DNA from: Candidatus Aerophobota bacterium
Lineage (GTDB): Bacteria; Aerophobota; Aerophobia; Aerophobales; Aerophobaceae
DNA length: 19,242 bases
Assembly (NCBI GenBank): GCA_030672545.1
Contig: DAOVGF010000061.1
Coordinates: forward strand, 1 to 19,242
Direction of reading: 5' to 3'
The notes under the pieces were generated by a model. It ran no database searches and had not been told where the DNA came from. It saw nothing but the letters and a program-made list of their open reading frames with translations. The stretch's first letter is position 1; each line of letters begins with the position of its first letter. Positions 14,956 to 19,242 of this stretch are shown here, piece by piece. A program made the position numbers and the translations under genes.

Positions 14956-16206
14956 CTAAAAGAAATATTCCACCCCGGCGCTAAAGGTATAGTTTTGGTG
15001 AAACATTCCGAACTCGCTACTGGCATTCCCAAGAAAGAAGTTCCCCGAAAGATAAACAGAACAATCCTGCATTCCCTGATAGTCTATCTTGGCATTGATG
15101 AGGAGGCTTGCATCATCCAGATTGTAGATGTTATTCCATGATACCTCGAAAAGGTCCCTAATGTCCGGCTTGCTAAACCTCAAGAAAAGGTAGTTCTGCC
15201 TCAAATTGGTGAGGGTAAAATAGGTGTTTCCGATTAAAAGGTAGGTGACATATAAACTGTCATTCTCATATCTTTCCCCACAGAACTTCAAATACTCAAG
15301 ATAATCTGTCCATTCTGAGGAATTATAGCCCTCCTGGTTATGATAGTATTCCAGGATGAAATTGGTATTATCCGAGAAGGTGTATTGGCCCCCCACTAAA
15401 ACTCTGGGATAAAGCTGCTCACTTTCCCTGTTTTTCTGGATGAACTCGTAATAGCCACCATCTATCCGGCCAACGTAGTAACGACAAGTTCCTTCCTGTA
15501 AGGAAACCTCACTGTGAACTTCCAGGTTTTCTCCCATGGCACGGGAGAAGTTCAAACCTAACTTTGCTCTTTTCTTCTCCTCAGCGTAGGCGGTTAAGGA
15601 GATGTCAAAATTCTCCATCAAAGCATAGATCTTAATCAGGGCACGGGTATCAGCTTCCTGACCCCATTGCTCCATCTTAGGAGCAACTACGGCCGTGAGG
15701 GTGAGATCGGACAGGAAATACTCACCTTTGAGACAAATTACTCCTTCTCGATTCTCTCTTCCTTCTCTGGTATCTTCACCTTGATTGTCCCCGTCCAGGC
15801 CGGTTAAAAAATCGGTAGGATTCCAGGCGTAGCCCACACCTTCGGTTATGTTCTCCTTTCCCAGCCGAAGGAAGAGGGACTCTGAGAGATTCAGCTTCAG
15901 GTAGAGTTCATCCAGAGAATTCTCCAGACTACTTTCGTGGTTGTCCACCACCCAGCCCATTCTGTCTTTTAGATAAAACCCCAGCTTTTCCCCCCACCCG
16001 GAGTCAAGGTCAAGCTTCATTTGAATTCTGCTATCCAGACTGGGTAGCTCAAGAATGTGGTTATGGGGATTCAAATAAGAACCCTGGTTTATCCCGTAGT
16101 AGTTTGACTGACAGTCAAACTTTCCCCCATACTCAAGCTGCAGAGCAGAGCAACCGGTGGAAAAGCTTACGGAAAAGACTAAAACCAACAGGATTCTGGT
16201 GAACAT
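14956..16206 (-). CDS. Outer-membrane beta-barrel protein
   Basis: A 416-residue predicted outer-membrane barrel. A signal peptide (about 1-21, cleavage likely CSA-LQ) is followed by many alternating hydrophobic/polar strands such as LEYGGKFD, RALIKIYALM, DISLTAYA, FILEYYHN and TFSAGVEYFF; the chain ends in Phe-Phe after Tyr, the aromatic end recognised by barrel-assembly machinery. Cys19 sits in STGCS, but the -3 residue is Ser rather than Leu, so a lipoprotein is less likely. The segment GVGYAWNPTDFLTG resembles DUF1302-like or export-type barrels, but I cannot assign a family with certainty. AAGGA lies six bases before the ATG. It is the last gene of the four-gene cluster and lies 43 bases from the LolA-like gene. 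It may be the outer-membrane end of that system. Confidence 0.85.
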   Translation of the reverse strand: MFTRILLVLVFSVSFSTGCSALQLEYGGKFDCQSNYYGINQGSYLNPHNHILELPSLDSRIQMKLDLDSGWGEKLGFYLKDRMGWVVDNHESSLENSLDELYLKLNLSESLFLRLGKENITEGVGYAWNPTDFLTGLDGDNQGEDTREGRENREGVICLKGEYFLSDLTLTAVVAPKMEQWGQEADTRALIKIYALMENFDISLTAYAEEKKRAKLGLNFSRAMGENLEVHSEVSLQEGTCRYYVGRIDGGYYEFIQKNRESEQLYPRVLVGGQYTFSDNTNFILEYYHNQEGYNSSEWTDYLEYLKFCGERYENDSLYVTYLLIGNTYFTLTNLRQNYLFLRFSKPDIRDLFEVSWNNIYNLDDASLLINAKIDYQGMQDCSVYLSGNFFLGNASSEFGMFHQNYTFSAGVEYFF

Positions 16207-16249
16207 CGCTTATCCTTGGAAGCAAAGAGAGCCACTGATAATGGCACAA

Positions 16250-16990
16250 TCACTTCACGTGCTTGAGGTAGCTTTTCTGGAATATCCGATCGGCGAATTC
16301 TTCAACCTTCATGTTGCCATACTCCATAATTGAGCTCTGTTCTTTTCTCAGGTTATCAACTATCACCAGCCGGGTTACTCTTTCTCTTCCCAATATCTCT
16401 TCATACCCTTGGTAATAGGCAGTTTTAAGTAATTTACCCGAAATGGTATAAAACTCTGATTTTACGGGATTGAAGCTATCCTGCTCCACCCAGTAGATTA
16501 TCCGGTGATAGGCCACCTCCTGGCTTTTGGCCGTTAGCTCCAGCATATAACAGGGTTTTTCCTCCATTTCTTCTTCTCGCAAGAGGCTGGGAACATAATC
16601 CTCGGCGAAGTTACTGCGAGCAACATCGGCGTTGGATACCTGGCCCATCAGTCTTTGTTGCTGAGAGATACGGATGGGGTTCCTCGAGGTGGGGATGTAT
16701 ATCCAGAGGTTATTGCCCACCATGAGCATCACTTTGCCCTTGTCTCGTTTAGGATAGGTGAACTTAACCAAACTTTTATCTCTCCCCTTGACCAGCACTC
16801 TAAATTTGGAGATTTGGTCCTGACGATCTGGTTTTATGCTGGTGATCCGGAGGTCAAAGCTAAAAGAATCTCCGGGGCTCCTGGTCTTATCTGCCTCTTT
16901 GATTATCTCTTCCGGGTTAATTGCCCCGGCGGACGAGGCACCAAAGCCAAATACACCCATAATCAGAACCAGCAAAAGTGTTCTCTTCAT
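16250..16990 (-). CDS. LolA-like outer membrane lipoprotein-sorting protein
   Basis: A 246-residue periplasmic protein of the LolA/LppX-like fold. The signal peptide ends at Ala23 (SAGA-IN). Mature segments form the family's half-barrel: SFSFDLRITS, KVMLMVGNNLWIYIPTSRNP, the hallmark LMGQVSNADVARSNFAEDY (114-132), CYMLELTAKS and YHRIIYWVEQ. This type (outer membrane lipoprotein-sorting protein) is expected to carry a hydrophobic cargo across the periplasm, which is inferred from fold. GGGAGAAAGG precedes the ATG closely. It sits 15 bases after the permease gene and 43 before the barrel gene, so all are likely one operon. Confidence 0.9.
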   Translation of the reverse strand: MKRTLLLVLIMGVFGFGASSAGAINPEEIIKEADKTRSPGDSFSFDLRITSIKPDRQDQISKFRVLVKGRDKSLVKFTYPKRDKGKVMLMVGNNLWIYIPTSRNPIRISQQQRLMGQVSNADVARSNFAEDYVPSLLREEEMEEKPCYMLELTAKSQEVAYHRIIYWVEQDSFNPVKSEFYTISGKLLKTAYYQGYEEILGRERVTRLVIVDNLRKEQSSIMEYGNMKVEEFADRIFQKSYLKHVK

Positions 16991-17005
16991 CCTTTCTCCC
17001 TTTTC

Positions 17006-18223
17006 TCAAATATACCTCAAAGCATCAACTACCTTAAGTCTTGCCGCCTTAAACGCCGGATAGATCGATGAAATCAGCGAAGTCCCCACTGCTAAGCAGA
17101 AAACGAAGATAAGGTCCTGGGGAACAATATTGATGAGTGCCGTATATCCTTCAGTCATAGTAGGAGGAGGGGGAATGTAGATTCCTTTAATAGAAAGCAA
17201 TTTGGCAGTTGCAATTCCAAAGACTACACCTAAGGTGCCGCCAAGCACTCCCAAAATTAAGCCCTCCGTTAAGAACAAGGCTAAGACTCCCCTTCGCTTA
17301 GTTCCCATCGCTCTTATGGTCCCTATCTCCCTTGTTCTTTCAAACACTGACATAGTCATAGTATTAACGATGCTAAAGATAACGATGATGAGAATGATCA
17401 GTTTCACCACCCAGAAAATACCCTGGTATAGTTGAACCACCTGATGGTAAAAGGTGGCCAGGTCAAACCAGGTCTTTATTTCCAGATCCAGATTAGCCTG
17501 GCTAAACTCTCTCCGCAAATTATCTGCCACCAAATCGGTATTTTCCGTCTCATCCAGAACGACCACGATGCTTTGCACATCTTCCGTGTATAAAAGGGTT
17601 TTGGCTAATTCCATAGGCACCATCACGGCCACATCATCGTACTCTTTAACGCCGGTTCGAAATATGCCTCTTAGCTTGAAATCAACGGCATTGAGCGCTC
17701 CCTCTGCGGTGGAAGTCAAGATAGTCAAGTAATCACCCACCTTCACTCCCAGGCCCTCAGCCAATCCTTTTCCCACGATTCCCTCATCCATGGCCTCGCT
17801 GCTTAGATCCTCTCCCTCAACCATACCCACAGTCACGCCCAGCTCTTTTTCTTTCTCCGGCTCCACCCCTTTCCCCACACAGATGACACTGTTTTCATCG
17901 CCGCCAATTAAGCCGGAAAAACCCAGCCGGGAAGTGACAAAATCGACATGGTCTTGGGCTTCAATAATTGACTTTATCTTGGGATAGTCCTTGATGGTAT
18001 AAGCCAGAGGATTGGTTCCTCCCTTTTCGGAAAATCCTCTCTTGTAGACCTGGAGATGGCCCAGCCTACTGTGAATGGTGCTCTCTCTCAAGCCCCACAT
18101 GGAATAATCAACGAATCCTCCAAAGACTATGATGGCCACACAGCCAAAGATGATGGAGAGAAGAGTAATAATCGTCCTTCTTTTGTTTCGAAAGACACTG
18201 CGGGCAGCAATCTTAATATTCAT
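17006..18223 (-). CDS. FtsX/MacB-family ABC transporter permease (LolC/E-like)
   Basis: Membrane subunit of a type VII ABC transporter, 405 residues. One helix (17-37) is followed by a periplasmic MacB-PCD-like domain (about 40-268), then helices at about 270-290, 320-342 and 370-392. The coupling loop ERTREIGTIRAMGTKRR (295-311) is typical of LolC/LolE/MacB. The N-terminus IAARSVFRNKRRTIITLL is also characteristic. Such proteins do not move cargo through a channel; they use ATP hydrolysis to pull lipoproteins or peptides from the membrane. AGGAGG is five bases before the ATG, overlapping the end of the ATPase gene. Only one permease is present; E. coli Lol has two, so a homodimer is inferred. 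Confidence 0.93.
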   Translation of the reverse strand: MNIKIAARSVFRNKRRTIITLLSIIFGCVAIIVFGGFVDYSMWGLRESTIHSRLGHLQVYKRGFSEKGGTNPLAYTIKDYPKIKSIIEAQDHVDFVTSRLGFSGLIGGDENSVICVGKGVEPEKEKELGVTVGMVEGEDLSSEAMDEGIVGKGLAEGLGVKVGDYLTILTSTAEGALNAVDFKLRGIFRTGVKEYDDVAVMVPMELAKTLLYTEDVQSIVVVLDETENTDLVADNLRREFSQANLDLEIKTWFDLATFYHQVVQLYQGIFWVVKLIILIIVIFSIVNTMTMSVFERTREIGTIRAMGTKRRGVLALFLTEGLILGVLGGTLGVVFGIATAKLLSIKGIYIPPPPTMTEGYTALINIVPQDLIFVFCLAVGTSLISSIYPAFKAARLKVVDALRYI

Positions 18224-18232
18224 CTTGACCTC

Positions 18233-18901
18233 CTAAGCTATCCTTCCATCCTGAAGGTGGATCAGCCGATGGGCATATTTCATCACCATGGAATCGTGAG
18301 TAGAGAAGATGAAGGTACTATTCATCTCCTCATTTATCTTCTTCATCAACTCTACGATGGTCTCCCCTGTTTTGGAATCAAGATTAGCGGTCGGTTCATC
18401 GGCCAGGATGATCTCTGGATCGGTAACCAGGGCCCGGGCAATAGCCACCCTTTGTCTTTGTCCTCCGCTTAACTGGTCGGGACGGTGTCCGGCAAAATTG
18501 GCTAACTCCACCTCCTCCAACATAGCCAGAACCTTCTTTTTTCGACTTTGACGAGCAACACCCTTTAAGAGCAGTGGATATTCTGTATTTTCCAAAGCAG
18601 AGAGAACGGGAATCAGGTTAAAGGATTGGAAGATAAAACCTATTCTCTCCGCTCTCAATCTGGACAATTGATTGTCGTTCAACCGCTCTACATCATCTTC
18701 GTCAAGAAATACCTTACCAGAAGTAGGCTTATCCAAACAGCCAATCAAGTTGAGCAAGGTGGTCTTCCCGCTTCCCGAGGGACCAGCAATACAGATAAAC
18801 TCACCCTTTTCTACCCTCAAGTCTACTCCCTTTAAGGCATTCACTATCGTCTTCCCCAGATGATAGTCCTTGGTCACTTTTTGCATAGATACAATAGGCA
18901 T
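18233..18901 (-). CDS. ABC transporter ATPase (LolD/MacB type)
   Basis: The 222-residue ATP-hydrolysing partner of the adjacent permease, on the cytoplasmic side of the inner membrane. Walker A GPSGSGKT (40-47), Q-loop Gln92 in FQSFNL, signature LSGGQ (144-148), Walker B ILADEP (165-170) with catalytic Glu169, D-loop and switch His202 (STHD). The stretch GCLDKPTSGKVFLD is typical of the LolD/MacB subfamily. AAAGGAGG sits six bases before the ATG and decides the start. First gene of the four-gene leftward cluster; the gap to the permease is nine bases. All catalytic residues are present. Confidence 0.96.
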   Translation of the reverse strand: MPIVSMQKVTKDYHLGKTIVNALKGVDLRVEKGEFICIAGPSGSGKTTLLNLIGCLDKPTSGKVFLDEDDVERLNDNQLSRLRAERIGFIFQSFNLIPVLSALENTEYPLLLKGVARQSRKKKVLAMLEEVELANFAGHRPDQLSGGQRQRVAIARALVTDPEIILADEPTANLDSKTGETIVELMKKINEEMNSTFIFSTHDSMVMKYAHRLIHLQDGRIA

Positions 18902-19242
18902 CTAATCCTCCTTTCCTGAAAATTCATAAAATCGATTTAACTGGTGAGAGCCATAAATATAAACGAACGCTTTGGTGTCTAAACAGCAGAACTTAGCTTT
19001 CTATTCTATCTTCCCCATTTAGTATCTTCCGGCAGCAAGCTAATCTAAGGCTCGGTGATTGTCAAGTTGTCATGGCCGAACAGGTCGGAAGAACTTTACT
19101 GGAGAATTGTTTTTCATGGACAGGAGAACACGGAATTCACATACAAGTAGAAGAGAGCGAGAGGAGGTAACCAGATAAGACCATTGATTTTTCACAAAAA
19201 AACCGCTTGTCCTTCTCTTGCCGATCCCACCTACCTTTCTTC
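18902..19242. other. Upstream region of the ABC operon, no gene seen
   Basis: About 340 bases. On the - strand it holds two candidate promoters (18956-18983 and 19037-19065). The last 100 bases have an AGGAGG-like run on the + strand (near 19160) followed by a short open frame that runs off the window, but with no strong start codon. I saw no structured RNA. Confidence 0.5.
18956..18983 (-). promoter_or_regulatory. Candidate promoter of the ABC-permease-LolA-barrel operon
   Basis: On the - strand: -35 TTTAGA (18983-18978, four of six), a 16-base spacer and -10 TATATT (18961-18956, five of six). It would give a leader of roughly 45-50 bases. An alternative farther up has a perfect TTGACA (19065-19060) with a 17-base spacer but a poor -10, TAGCTT (19042-19037). 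Confidence 0.4.

Noticed and set aside
16150..16206. Lipoprotein signal at Cys19 of the barrel protein
   Set aside because: The residue three before the cysteine is Ser rather than Leu/Val/Ile, and a signal peptidase I site (CSA-LQ) follows directly.
19116..19178. 20-codon + strand ORF starting MDRRTRNSH
   Set aside because: No ribosome binding site, arginine-rich random-looking composition, no homology I recognise.

Overview
This window looks like chromosomal DNA of an uncultured diderm (outer-membrane-bearing) bacterium of moderate GC content. The diderm reading rests on a predicted beta-barrel protein ending in aromatic residues, a LolA-like lipoprotein-sorting protein and a LolD/FtsX-type ABC transporter. 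The core-gene order does not match any well-known model genus exactly. I would look first among candidate phyla such as Aerophobota, Omnitrophota or their neighbours, but the sequence alone does not fix the phylum.

Left region (about 1-7075, all on the + strand) is a housekeeping translation block: thrS (5' end outside the window), infC with a rare AUU start codon, rpmI, rplT, a membrane-anchored PASTA protein without a kinase, rpe, rpsP, khpA, trmD, rplS, lepB and a YraN/UPF0102 gene. Spacing is tight, with several overlaps or gaps of a few bases, so most of it is probably co-transcribed. rimM, which often lies between khpA and trmD, is missing. At the right edge, a strong ribosome binding site drives a 28-codon ORF that ends inside the antisense 3' end of the next gene. 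This may mark a rearrangement junction.

Middle region (about 7165-12461): an exported S9-family prolyl oligopeptidase-type peptidase on the - strand; a 400-base divergent intergenic stretch with a good sigma-70-type promoter; then on the + strand a double zinc-ribbon (zf-TFIIB type) protein, a REP/BIME-like double-hairpin repeat, and an overlapping lemA-DUF2207 pair that probably forms an inner-membrane unit.

Right region (about 12563-18901, all on the - strand): a beta-CASP metallo-beta-lactamase ribonuclease, an unrecognised membrane-anchored protein, and a four-gene cluster transcribed leftward: ABC ATPase, FtsX-family permease, LolA-like periplasmic protein and outer-membrane beta-barrel. 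Together these could span the whole envelope, as a lipoprotein or lipid trafficking route with one permease and a barrel as the outer-membrane end. The last 340 bases hold only candidate promoter elements for this operon. I saw no tRNA, rRNA, CRISPR array, phage gene or transposase.
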